Made by a program: the position numbers and the translations under genes. From assembly GCA_973895155.1 (NCBI GenBank), contig OZ316894.1:13268001-13332000 (forward strand): a stretch of 64,000 nucleotides of DNA, in the 5' to 3' direction. How positions within the stretch are numbered: the first letter of the stretch is position 1; each line of letters starts with the position of its first letter. The stretch comes from Marsupella aquatica. Taxonomy: Eukaryota; Marchantiophyta. Positions 43,369-53,910 of the stretch are shown one piece after another. The notes under the pieces are model-generated. The model worked only from the letters and a program-made list of their open reading frames with translations, was not told where the DNA came from and made no database searches.

Positions 43369-45771
43369 ATAGGCGTACGGACGTGGGTGTACGGCCTCCA
43401 GATTTCCAACATTTTAGTGGGGGGTCACTCATGGGCTTGTTGGGATGAGCTCGCGGAGCTGATTCCAACAAGAGGCGGCGCTCCTCAAACGGAGCCAGGA
43501 TGAGCAAGTTATGGCCTGGAGAACTTATGTTTTTGCGGTACGGAAACGGCCATAACTCAGGCGTCTGAAGTCCGTTGAGGGAGCGACTTAGTGATTCGGA
43601 AGCAGGAAAAGAAGAGCTATCCAGGGGTGAGCTCAGGTGTGCACTTGGAAGGGCACCTAGTTTCGGCCATTTTGGGGTGCCTCTCACTTTCAGGGTTCAC
43701 GTGTACTGTTGGGGCGCCGTCGAAGGCACCGTCGGCCCCCTTGTTTTGGGTTTAGGGTTTTAGCAGCATGTGTGTGCCGCATGCTCCTCTTCAGTTTAAG
43801 GATTTCTCTTAGTGCAAGGTTTTAGCGGCGCCGCTAGGGTAGCCGCCACCGTTGTGACCCTGTGAGGGGTGCTTTGGTGTGATTTTTCAGTATTTAGGGG
43901 GATAGCCCCGAAGTAGTTAGGGGGACTCAGTGTGAAGTTAGCAAGGAGGGATAGAGTGGAGCCTGAGGAGTTTGAAAGCGTGTTCAGAGTAGTGAGGGGG
44001 AGCCATACTCATTGTCCGGAGAGGCAGGAGTTGAGTAGACGGCAGGAGGCCGGGTTACTCATGCAATGTGTATCGTTTTTCCCAAGAGATATGGATCTGT
44101 ACATTTGACTTGATGGGCTTTTGTTGTGTGTTCCTTCTCCCTTTTTCGCTTTCCGAATTGTGTTCTCCCGTTCTATGATTTGAAGAAACTTGCTTGGTTT
44201 GAGTCGGCCTTGTGAGTAGGGGTGGTGACAGCACTCTTTGGGTGACTCCGAGTGAAGGTGTAGTGGGGTAGTCGGCAGGACTTGATCAAAAGCTGTGGGG
44301 TGAGGGTAGTCGGTAGACTTGATCAAAACCTACATTTCCGGGAGCGGAAACCAAAATACTCATCCTGGTGTGAAAAGAATCCAAATAGCGTCCCTCCACG
44401 ACCCCGTAATACGATACCAACGGTTTAAGCGAAGAAAAGTGCGGTTTGCACGTATTAACCGTTGGAGAGGCAAGTGACACCTACAACTAATTCAAACATC
44501 AAAACTTGAATACTTAGGTTTGACCCATGAAATGTTTGAAATTCAATTGATGTGAGTGGTACAAGTCTTCTCCATTAGATTCTTTCTCCTAAGCCCAATT
44601 TGGCACAAGAAAAAGACCCATACTTGGTCAAAAATCAATGTTGAAGAAAAGACACAAGCATTTTCTTGTGAGTCCAAATGTAGGGAGCTCCCTCATAACA
44701 TGGGAGAAACCAAAGGGTTTTCTCCTAAGTTGAGAAATCTATTCCTATCTAAAAGGAATTCTAGACTCTAAGAGACAAGGTAAAAGGTAAGACGCTTACA
44801 AATCTAAATCTGAGACTCCATAAGTGACAAGTGATGTCATTCTAAATCTGATCCTAATTAACTAAAATAAAGCTCAAGTAAGAGGTAAAACGATTTATGA
44901 GTCAAGGGCCAAAACTATGTAGTCTTTGTTCCGTCAAAGTTGTTGCCGAAAGTCTAAACCGATTCTGTAGTGTTCAAGCGATTGTTTGTCCGAAGCGATT
45001 CTTCCTTCCAAACTCAAACTTCTTAACTTTCTTCCATAACGTTCCTTTGAGGCTTAAAATGGGTTAAAGGGTGACGGATAGACCAAAAGAAGCTTCAAGT
45101 AAGGTTAAAATGTTTGAAAATCTGCCATTTCCACTCCAATGCTTATTTTTGCCATTCCACAGGGGTATTGAAATCGACATCTTCTCCATCGCCCGAAATG
45201 TCACTTCCAGACAGATTAACAACAGGATTAACTAGGCGTGGGGCCAGGGATAGCATCAAATGTCGTGCGATTAAGATTCTTCCTTTTCATCGATCTAGTA
45301 TTGGGCGAGGTGACAAGGATTTTATCATCCCTATGGGAGTCTTGTGGCGAGATATTCCCAGATGCATGTCCCTTCCTCTTCAAAGATTTGGTGACAACAT
45401 CTCCATTGAGAGGTGCACGTCTCTCCAAGTCAAACTCGACAGCGTTGGACAGTAGCATATTCATTGCATCTTCATACAACTTGGGGGAGCCTGCCTGGTC
45501 TGCTGATCAGAAAGCGAGTTCCCAAATCGTGGGACCTTTTCCTCTATGCAACCCTTTCCGATACGCAGTGTAAGCAGCAACCTGAGAAATAGCTCAATTT
45601 TGGTCCATTTCACATGCCTCAAAGAGGCCAACCTTTTTCTTCATTACCCATGCTTTCATACCTGCGTGCACGGACTCTGATCCTGTACAATTAGGAATCT
45701 TAGCCCCTTCTTCGACACTCTTGTTATGCAATTACATAGAATAAATTGTCTGTTACGCAACAAGAAAACAC

Positions 45772-45899
45772 TAGCGTCGGGCGCTAGAGAAGTGGAGTCG
45801 GTACCTAGAAGTCAAAACTGGCAATGTACATTAAGGGACAACTTATTGCATCCTATTGTGTTATCTGACAGTTCGAATAAATGATAGTGCCAGGCGCTA
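45772..45899. repeat. Two palindromes inside the transposase intron
   Basis: TAGCGTCGGGCGCTA at 45772-45786 and TAGTGCCAGGCGCTA at 45885-45899, each one base off a perfect palindrome around the centre. Both lie within the predicted intron 45720-46019. Confidence 0.85.
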
Positions 45900-47096
45900 G
45901 TATTAAAGGATGCTATGGTATTGTAATATTTGAAGTTTACACTATGGATACAATCATTTTGTAATGAGAATATAGCAGAGCAATACCTAAAGAGCAGAAA
46001 GCAAAGTAAAACAACTTACCAAGCGAATAAAATTTCCCCATTGCCTCCACCTGACGACCCACCATGAAATCCAACTCTGGAGCATCCGGAGCTTCCCGGG
46101 GACACAATTACCGGACTGCCACCACAAATCAATCTCCCTTGAAAGTCTGTAAGCCTCTACAAACGTGGGGGCATTTTGCATCTTATCCCAAAGCCTGCGA
46201 TGCTCTGCTTGACTCTCTTGAATCACTCCTTCAACTGAATGGCGATGGAAGGCTTGGTAGAAATGGAATGCGTCAGTTCACTCACGCTTTGGGTTTGGAT
46301 GCCCTCCAAAAAAGACATTTCGGACTGCCAGCCAACCAGCTTGAGCATTGTCCGCCATGAATCCATGAATAATCGGATTTTCTAATCCATTCTCCTTGGA
46401 CACCTCAATCATTAGTCTCCAAGCCTTCTCGAACAACTCTGTATCCTCTGCTTTTAGTTCGCAGGTAAATAAGGTACACAGAGCGCGATAGTTGTGATCG
46501 TAAATATGCGCACTAAAAGTAACCCAGTCTTTTGTGAGTCGTTTCATCACATCAAAACTTACCCAAGCACCTTCGAGACTTCCACCAGGTTGCATTTGTC
46601 TCAAAAGATCGACGCCTGATCCATGGCCGATCGAAGTCATCTTGAATATGTGAGGACGGTCTTCTTGAGATCCTTGACCTGGTAGGAGGTACCTTTGTAG
46701 GAAAGGCATGTTGATATTTCTTTGATACCGAACAAGAAAATCTAGTTCACCTCGACCTTTCTGGTCCTGTCTAACACTACGAAAGAGGGACGCAAACTTC
46801 TGGGGTGTGGAAACTACCATGAGCGACTCAAATATCTCTGTTTCTTCAATATCTTGAATATCTTCCATACTTTCACACAAGGACTTTACAAAGGACCCTG
46901 TCGCAACATTTTTTACACCAGCAGGGGTGAAAATTGGATTTCCTTCTAATTTCTTTTTGATAACCTCCTCAACAATCTTCTCTTTGCTCTGAGAAAACAC
47001 CTTTCTTGAAGGATGGTTGTGGATCCCCATATGAATTGTCAAGCGGGACATGTAAGTACAGGTTTCTGAGTCAACTAGAACCTGAGGGGAGGTGTT

Positions 47097-47429
47097 TACA
47101 AAAGACAGCAAACAGGAAACAAGATTTAATAACAGAAACTAGTAACAGGAAAAAAAACTGGTAATAGGAAAATGGGTGAAAAAAAAAATTGATTTTTTTT
47201 TTTTGAGAAAAAAATAAATAAATTTTTCGGTCGACCAGTTTTTTTTGCTAGCGCCCAAATCTAACCAAAAATGTTGCATTGTTAATTTTTTTTGGAAATA
47301 ACATGTTTTAGGAGACATTTTTAAATTGTCATTTTTCCTGGTAACAATGATTTTTTCCTGGTAATAGCACATTAAAAACAGGAAAAAAATTCCTGTTTAC
47401 CTGTTTCCTGTCTCTGTCGCTATACCCAA
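47097..47429. mobile_element. 333-bp non-autonomous element inside the transposase gene
   Basis: Nearly identical to 37461-37832 over the right two thirds (GTTGCATTGTTAATTTTTTT, GGAAATAACATGTTTTAGGA, CCTGTTTACCTGTTTCCTGT). It lacks about 20 bp around the palindromes, of which only TAGCGCCCAAATCTA remains. The left end is GAGGTGTTTACAAAAGACAG and the right end CTATACCCAA. The flanks CCTGAG and CCTTAA could be a diverged 6-bp duplication, but they match at only four of six positions. It interrupts the transposase N-terminal frame. Confidence 0.8.
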
Positions 47430-47918
47430 CCTTAAGATTTCACTGGAACCAGTTGACTTGAGAATGGTATCCATTGCACTTCTCCGATACACAATGGAAT
47501 TTTTGGTAAAAATTGCTGTAACCTCCTGTTTAACAACTGTGTGAGGGGGTTTAGCACTAGACTCAGGCAAACCAGAAGGTCCATCATCGTCGCTATCTGA
47601 AAGCAAGACAACATCAACAAAGGGTTTGGATGAAGATGGGAGATCGGATGCTACTGGTTTTCGAATGACAATAGAATACCGAATTCCTGCATTCAGGTGC
47701 CAAAAATGAATCTCGTCATCAACATCAAAAGAAGGAGTGAAATTAGACGCTTCATCTCCATTTCCCTCCTCCAAAATGTCCTCAATGTCGTTCAAATCCA
47801 AACCAAAGCGCCCACAGAGATAATTCTCACTAACTTGCTTGTATACGTCATTGGCCGACAATGGAATGGATACAAGGTCACCGGTAGACGGACGCGTCAG
47901 AACGATTGACCTCGACAT

Positions 47919-49009
47919 TGTAAGATCATCCAACCCAAAAACACTCAGTTCACGATAATGAATGACGTCTTCGAATGTACACAATGGTATTCATAGTGAA
48001 TAATCCGTTTGTCAGAGCCGTTAGAATACGACAGAATCACTACCGGTCAAAAGCACATCTGACACAATAAATGTTTTTTGTCGTTATGTCAACGACATTT
48101 ACACTATTGAGCCTAAGATGTCCATTTCCAAACAGCATAATCATGTTTATTAAATCACCATAATTGAGTAGCGTCGGGCGCTACTCAAACCCACACCCTA
48201 AATTGTGGTATAAAACTGGAATATTTTATCCGGGGTTTCAGAATAAATCCTAAATTTTTGCAGCTATTTTCCAAATATTATCTAAAATTTTACCAAAATA
48301 TGGATATTTAATATTAGCGCCGGGCGCTAATCTGAAACGGTAATCATGACATTTATTTAAGGACAAATATTCAAAAATTGAATTCATTTTGTTTTTTATT
48401 TTATACTTCAGGGTCATTGTTGTCCTGACTAAGGGAAAATTTAGGGTTTAAATAGTGAGCGTTTTGGGTAGCGCCAGGCGCTACTATTGACCAATATCAG
48501 ATTTCAACTAGGAATATAGATTAAAATCACCAAATTATTCTTTAACCGTCATATTCAACGGTAACGTTAGGTCGTGTAACATTGAAGATATGCCAACGGT
48601 ATTCCAACAACTAATCCGGAGTTGACAAGTGGCGCTCAGGAGAATGTCGTAAATAGATATCAATGTAGCGAGGGGATAGTTTAGAGATGATACTCTCCCC
48701 ACCTTCCTTGTCCGCTGTATTTAGGTTCCGTTTTGGAGGTTCTTTGTGCAAGAATTCTCTAGAAGAAGTACGGTACGAATGAGGTACTCATCACAATCGT
48801 GAAGCATTTTGTGTATGTGAAACATGGACCCTCTCCCCACCACCTAGCATGGGTATAGTGCTAATGGGCAGAGAGAGCAGATCTATTCCCAGACATCCCA
48901 GTGCTCATTTTCTGGATCTGTTTACAGTCGTCAAGTGACACGGTCTACAGCATCCCAAACTCCTGCAACAATCGCGGTAGTCACATTTCCGAAGAGCAAG
49001 AGAGCGAAG
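47919..49009. promoter_or_regulatory. Divergent spacer between transposase and ParB-methyltransferase
   Basis: About 1.1 kb of AT-rich non-coding sequence between two genes transcribed away from each other, so it should hold both promoters. It contains three palindromes (48169-48183 TAGCGTCGGGCGCTA, 48315-48329 TAGCGCCGGGCGCTA, 48469-48483 TAGCGCCAGGCGCTA) spaced about 150 bp apart. A 3' splice-like site (TTTACAG) at 48920-48926 might join an untranslated first exon to the + strand gene. Confidence 0.6.
48169..48483. repeat. Three evenly spaced palindromes in the divergent spacer
   Basis: Centres at about 48176, 48322 and 48476. The middle and right copies are perfect palindromes around their centre; the left has one mismatch. 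Confidence 0.9.
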
Positions 49010-49629
49010 ATGGACGATCTCGACACATACGCTGTCGAAGATCAAGGAGAAATGTCGCTGACAATGTCCGACGTTATCTCCAAGCACGTTATAGTGTTTG
49101 GCAAGGATTTTTTAGGGCACGACAAAGACCCCCCAAGGATTCCAATGTGTCACTTGGTTCACATGGAAGTTGTCCGCACCTTACAGAAGGGAAGTCCTTC
49201 AATTGAAAAGTTGAAGGACTCTTTTCGTAGCATAGGATATAACTCAAAAATTGGAATGTTGTTCTATGTCCAGCCGGCAGATTGGAATGGGAATGTCCAG
49301 ACATGTACTCCGGAAATTCGAGCGACCTGGGACCTGATGTGGGTGGGCGAGAAAGAGAAGTTTGAAGCTGAATGTGTGGCCGATCCAGACTTCATGGTGT
49401 TACAAGATAAGATGTTTTATGTTTTTGACGGTAACCATCAACTTTACGCATGGTCGATCGTTACGAAAGAAAATCCCAAAGATAGCAAGTATCACCCGCG
49501 TGTGCAATGTACTATTTTCAAGGGTGAAAAGGGATCTTTGATTGAGATTGAGGCGACTATGCATACTGTGAACCAGTAAGTCTCTCTTTGAATTTCACCT
49601 ATCCTTCTTTTTCATAGTATTTTTTTTAC

Positions 49630-49644
49630 TAGCGCCTGGCGCTA
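49630..49644. repeat. Palindrome inside ParB-methyltransferase intron 1
   Basis: TAGCGCCTGGCGCTA, within the 92-nt intron 49576-49667 and about 23 nt before its 3' splice site. Confidence 0.92.
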
Positions 49645-51037
49645 TTGACTGACAAATTCTTCTGTAGACTTGGACAGGCCGTGGTGGAACCTTCCTGGAT
49701 ACTTCATGCCGACCGAATTAAGAGGATTTTTTCCAACAATCTAGAATACTATAAATCAATCATTGATGGGGCAAACTTCAAGAAGTTTGGGCAGGTGATG
49801 CAGAAGACTCGAAAAGGATCGTGGTATTCCAAGAAAATGCCTCAAGAAGCACTTCTGTATATCTTATGCGAGAATAAGATTAAATCCTATTCTCGCCAAT
49901 TCAAGATGGACTTGGAGTCGGCAACCGCTCAGGGAAATCCTTGGTCTCAGGAAAAGACATCCAAACGACATGCGGTCATGATGAAAGAAGCAACGAAGGA
50001 TTGGGCGATCAAGGTCTCAAAGATCACTCCCTTGTTGAGTCCAGAGTTTGAAGACTTCATGACAACTTGTGCTGAGATGTATCCGATGACAGAGGTGAAC
50101 AAACGCAAGAAGAAACCGGATGCGGTTGTCTGTACCATGGATCGTGCCAGGTTATTTACAGTAGTCTTCGCCCTCAACCCCAAATTGAGGAGCACTTTGT
50201 TAGTAGCGCATTGCACGCCAGAGCTCAGGAAGTAGTTCTTTCACCCACAAAGCGTTAGCGATGACCCTGTGAAGCAGTGGTGCCAAACATGGCAAACTTG
50301 GAATAGCATGGAGGGAATTGCTATTGGTATGCTGCAGACTGCCCTCCAGCAAATCAGTGAAATAATTCCTTCCAATCGATTGGAGGAATGGAAGTGTGAG
50401 TCTTATGACTCACTCGTTGAAATAGTGTGCAATGATTTCAAAAAATTTGGGGATGCAGTGAAAGGTAAGTTTTTCAATACGATGTGGATGTCCAAGTACC
50501 CGGACAAGGAAGACTACACACTCAAGAATCAAAAGCGAGCAAAATGATATGTCTATTGTTTCTTCATGCACGTGGAGATTGTGAAGCCTGACTATTTTTG
50601 GGCTTACCCAGCTGCTTTCCAGAATTGGGTCATCTGCGCAGATGGAGACATTTTGGCCAAACTGTATTCGATGTATCCCGCAGAGGGTATACTTCCACCA
50701 AGGAAATTGTCAGAGTGGGAGAGAATTCACTGCCCTTGGTATCTTGACACCGACAAATGGGATTCTCCTTTTGACGACACTGAGAAGGATGCTTTCCATA
50801 AACTGTCCAAATCCCAAGTTCCGAGACAATTTGTCTCCGACATGAAGCAAGGAATTGAGGGGGACATCAACTCGTCGACGACTGAGTTGCAAAAAAAATG
50901 CGAAACCACTGTGGTTCATGTTGATCGAAGCCGAAAACCAAGAGCCAAAGCCAAGGCGAATGCCCCTATGGCAAGTGCTAGTGCCAAGTCTGGGAAAAAT
51001 GTAAGCTACACCTCCTTCTTCCAACTTCCTTCTTTGG

Positions 51038-51122
51038 TAGCGCCTGGCGCTATCATGTGTCGTGAGTTTAATATGTTTTATTTCCCAAAATTAATGTGAG
51101 TGTTTGGTCAGCGCCTGGCGCT
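51038..51122. repeat. Two palindromes inside intron 2
   Basis: TAGCGCCTGGCGCTA at 51038-51052 and AGCGCCTGGCGCT at 51110-51122, both inside the intron 51001-51158. Confidence 0.92.
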
Positions 51123-51889
51123 AACACTCTTTATGTGCTTGACACCATTTTTTGGTAGGTGGGCAAAAATCTGATACTGCCACGGATGACACAAAAGTCG
51201 ATGCAACACCAGAAGTCTCTGAGGCCAACATTGGTGCCAATCCAGACCCCATCACCCCAGTTGAGAAGGGGAAGGTTATAGTTCCTATGGATGCTACAAG
51301 CACAAAGAAGAAGAAGAAAAGGACCATCGATGCCTGGGAATCGTCACGAGATAATGCTTTTGGGGCCGGTATCCAACGGGATGTGGGGAATTTCAAGACC
51401 AAACTCGGAAGACACTGTATGGTCGAATCAAGCTTGGCAGAATTCATTGATAGTAAATTTAGTAAGGAAGAGAAGCCAGATTGGGTCGCAGACGCTGAGA
51501 AGTGGGGTAAGGATTTGATCAAATTGGGGTGTAGAGATAAAGGAGTCATTCGAGGTGGGAAGGAACGATCATTTGGGGTGAATGCGGGTTTCATCTATCT
51601 CCCAACTGGTTTGAAACCCAATTGTTGACCGTCGAGTCCCGAAATGGAATGTCACAGATCACATAGCAGCCAAATGGTTTTTTTGGGCGATGGATCCTTT
51701 CCTTTTGGATGACGGCATGCTCCCTATCTTATACTTGGATGACCACGATCAGATTTCCCAGGTCATTTCTGCATGTCAGCAATCCAAGAAGTTCATGTGC
51801 ATCAATACGCACAATGTTTTCATGTCTGTCCCAATGTACAGATCCAAGATAGATGTCCAGGTAAATGTTCTCTCTGAGTATAGCTATAC

Positions 51890-51904
51890 TAGCGCCCGAC
51901 GCTA
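51890..51904. repeat. Palindrome inside intron 3
   Basis: TAGCGCCCGACGCTA, within the intron 51861-51979. Confidence 0.88.
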
Positions 51905-52670
51905 ATCTTTCTTTCTTAGGAAGTCTTCTCTCATGAATAAGAGATTTTTAAAATCCAGTTGGTTTGTCAACTTTTGTAGGTCTTCACTCTTAGACAAGAT
52001 ATATTTTGTCGAGTTTCTTTTAAAGGAAAGGTCCCAAAGGATCCAAGATTCAAGCCGTTATCTAGCGCTAAAGATCCTTCAATCTCGAACCTTATTGGGC
52101 TACAATCTTTGAAGGAAGATCATTGTCCTGAACTCCATTTTACTGGGAATTCCCGACTACCGGTTGGTTTTATGCAAACTGTCCTTAAACTCTTTACGAC
52201 ACCTAAGGATATTGTAATTGATTGGACCGTCGGCTCAGGTAGTACGTTCATTGCTGGGGATTACTCGGGCCGTTTTGTCATCGGGTTAGAAAATCGTTGG
52301 GAGTTTGTTGAGACCGCTTCGAGGATTTTGTTGGACCTCATTTCTCCCAAACCTTTGGAGACACAACCTCCCCCTCCTCAAATAACTGGACAAAAAAAGA
52401 AAGATAGACTTAGATCTGTCCTCAACTTTGACTCGGACGAAGATGATGGGACGCCAAAAGATGATGTTCCTAAGGATGTCAATGACGGTGGGAAAGAGGA
52501 AACCCGACATGATGGGTCAACGGAGGACAGCGAAGAGTCTTTGAAGTAATTTTTGTCTCTCGTAAGCTCCTTTATCCTTTCAATTGTTGGCTAACCTTCA
52601 ATTCCACCGGTTCTATCGGTTAAGTACTTACTTCCTCTTTCTCTTCCGCTTCTCTTTTGAGCAGGTCAGA

Positions 52671-52973
52671 ATGGAACCAAAGAAAATGGTTCAACTCCGG
52701 AGGAAAGTGGCTCAAAATGTAATCATCACTCCCGAGAAGCCGTTTGTGTTGCCATCATATGCTGAGAACGTCGCGAGGAAGGTAGAGAAATTTAGAACGC
52801 TTTGCTGGGAAACAAAAGGACTTAGGCTTCTTAGGGGAGTAGACAGGAAGTTCATGAGGAACCCCTACGTAGATGATGTTTCTAGAAGCAAGTATATTGA
52901 TGATGAGGCAGAGTCGACCGACAGATCTCATAGCTCCCAGAATGAGAGCTCAGAATCTGACACTGAAGGGTAG
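52671..52973 (+). CDS. Small charged protein, element gene E, unknown
   Basis: An intact 100-residue frame 122 bp after the methyltransferase stop: MEPKKMVQLRRKVAQNVII..., basic at first, with VLPSYAENVARKVEKFRTLCWETKGLRLLRG in the middle and an acidic/serine tail (DDEAESTDRSHSSQNESSESDTEG). The ATG at 52671 lies just after a 3' splice-like TTGAGCAG, so it could be a separate gene or a last exon. No family is recognised. The position suggests it belongs to the mobile unit. Confidence 0.45.
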   Translation: MEPKKMVQLRRKVAQNVIITPEKPFVLPSYAENVARKVEKFRTLCWETKGLRLLRGVDRKFMRNPYVDDVSRSKYIDDEAESTDRSHSSQNESSESDTEG

Positions 52974-53036
52974 CAATTTTCTCCTCTATCAGGTCAAACT
53001 TCCTCCCAACTGTACGTGTATGCCCTTGGTTTTTGT

Positions 53037-53910
53037 TAGCGCCGGGCGCTATTGAATTTATTAAATCGGAATTGAGTTTGAGGGAGGTTTCCCCTTCCAT
53101 TCAATGGTTAATGGGGTCTTTCGTAACGTCCTTTGTGTGGGTTCCTCTCCTTGTTTAACTAGCACCCGACGCTCCCCAAAAAATACGTTGGAAGTTTCCG
53201 TTTGAATTTTTTTGTTTCCGCCCTAGTGTCATTTGGCTTTCAGTCGGCGACTGGTACCAAGAAGAGGACCAATAACGGGAAATCCAAGTCCCTTATAAAC
53301 ATACTATTGTTTCTTTCAAAGTCCATTGCTCTTGTTTTTCTCCTTCTCGATTCCATGGAAGTCCAGTGTGTCGACGGCCCACGAGAGCATATGTCAACTT
53401 CCGATTAGATGGTTTCCGCCAAGATCCAGATCGTCAGGACGCTGGGATTGACGATGATTGTCACTCTTTGAGCTAGGACATTGTACGAGGAAGCACCCAC
53501 CAGGAGTATTAGCGCCTGGCGCTAGGTACAATTGTACTGGCATCTTTAGTGTTCCTATGTAGCAATATTTGTACATCGAGGACAATATGTTTCACTTAAA
53601 TAAAAAAGCTCGAGTTTCTTTTCTTTCAATTTCCCGTTTGAAGTTCTGACTCAGATACCTTGGTTAAGTCCTGCTTTTGTGCTTTGATATTGAACCTAGA
53701 CTGTTAGAAATGTTTGGTTTCTATTTGGCTCTCAGCCTGAACATCAATCCTACGTTCTCATGATTTTCTCCACAAAGCATTTGAAGCGCCCGGCTCTAGT
53801 ATTCGGCATGTTTGGGCGATTAATGTTTCATTATTTTGGGTTTGAACGCCCGGCGCTAGTATTCGGCATGATGCGTTTGTGTTTGTTTTGCCTATAAACT
53901 CCCGGTGCTA
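53037..53910. repeat. Palindrome-rich right arm of the unit
   Basis: TAGCGCCGGGCGCTA (53037-53051), TAGCACCCGACGCT (53160-53173), TAGCGCCTGGCGCTA (53510-53524), then three decayed copies each followed by AGTATTC.GCAT at 53785, 53846 and 53898. The last three form a loose direct repeat of roughly 60 bp. The region has no convincing ORF. Confidence 0.85.

Larger units (their letters stand above)
40262..45100 (+). mobile_element. Probable nested element carrying the 618-codon ORF
   Basis: This block lacks the palindrome that punctuates the rest of the 15.7 kb unit, and its base composition changes (GC-rich repeats, then a long ORF). It begins near TGTGACGGGTACCCCATCAC, which resembles the start of many LTRs, and contains tandem repeats, one long intact ORF and a non-coding tail with a repeated GTAGTCGGNAG-ACTTGATCAAAA (44271-44329). 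I did not find a matching second LTR or a target duplication, so the limits are approximate and the nested status is an inference. Confidence 0.4.
45228..47918 (-). pseudogene. MULE-like DDE transposase of the 15.7 kb unit
   Basis: The transposase of the unit, which would cut and paste it through a DDE catalytic triad. The probable start is ATG 47918 (MSRSIVLTRPST). The N-terminal region is interrupted by a 333-bp relative (47097-47429). Then follow LTIHMGIHNHPSRKVFSQSKEKI, a core with WVSFDVMKRLTKDWVTF, YDHNYRALCTLFTCELKAEDTELFEKAW, GFMADNAQAGWLAVRNVF and TDAFHFYQAFHRH, and DLWWQSG..PGKLRMLQSWISWWVVRWRQWGNF. An intron at 45720-46019 (GTAAGT...AG, phase consistent) precedes a C-terminal exon ending at 45228. 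Three in-frame stops (46278-46280, 45594-45596, 45507-45509) are all TGA. The layout of acidic residues and the late His block is MULE-like, but I cannot assign the superfamily. This copy is inactive. Confidence 0.7.
49010..52549 (+). pseudogene. ParB-like domain plus DNA methyltransferase, intron-containing
   Basis: Exons 49010-49575, 49668-51000, 51159-51860 and 51980-52549, with GT-AG introns. The first exon has a ParB/Srx-type fold signature: IPMCHLVHMEVVRTL, FMVLQDKMFYVFDGNHQLYAWSIV (DGNH at about residue 140). A long middle region of unknown fold and a basic Ala/Lys linker follow. The last two exons form a DNA methyltransferase of the order with motif I near the C-terminus: WFFWAMDPFLLDDGMLPILYL, ELHFTGNSRLPVGFMQTVLKLF, then IVIDWTVGSGSTFIAGDYSGRFVIGLENRWEFVETASRIL (52217 onward). 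A clear (D/N/S)PP(Y/F) catalytic motif is not visible; LPTGLK sits about where it should be. In-frame TAG at 50233 and TGA at 50545, a phase break at the second intron and a one-base frameshift near 51615 make this copy defective. Bacteria and phages encode similar ParB-methylase fusions; plant introns show that this one is long resident. Confidence 0.72.

Noticed and set aside
45507-46280. TGA recoding (for example selenocysteine) in the transposase
   Set aside because: Three TGAs in a gene that is also broken by an insertion are better explained by CGA decay; no recoding structure was recognised.
47097-47429. The 333-bp element acting as an intron of the transposase
   Set aside because: GT and AG can be found at the edges, but joining there leads straight into a stop codon, so splicing it out does not restore the frame.
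38728-53910. The recurring palindromes as a CRISPR array
   Set aside because: They are short, irregularly spaced by tens to thousands of bases, lie in introns, and no cas-like gene is present; the genome is eukaryotic.
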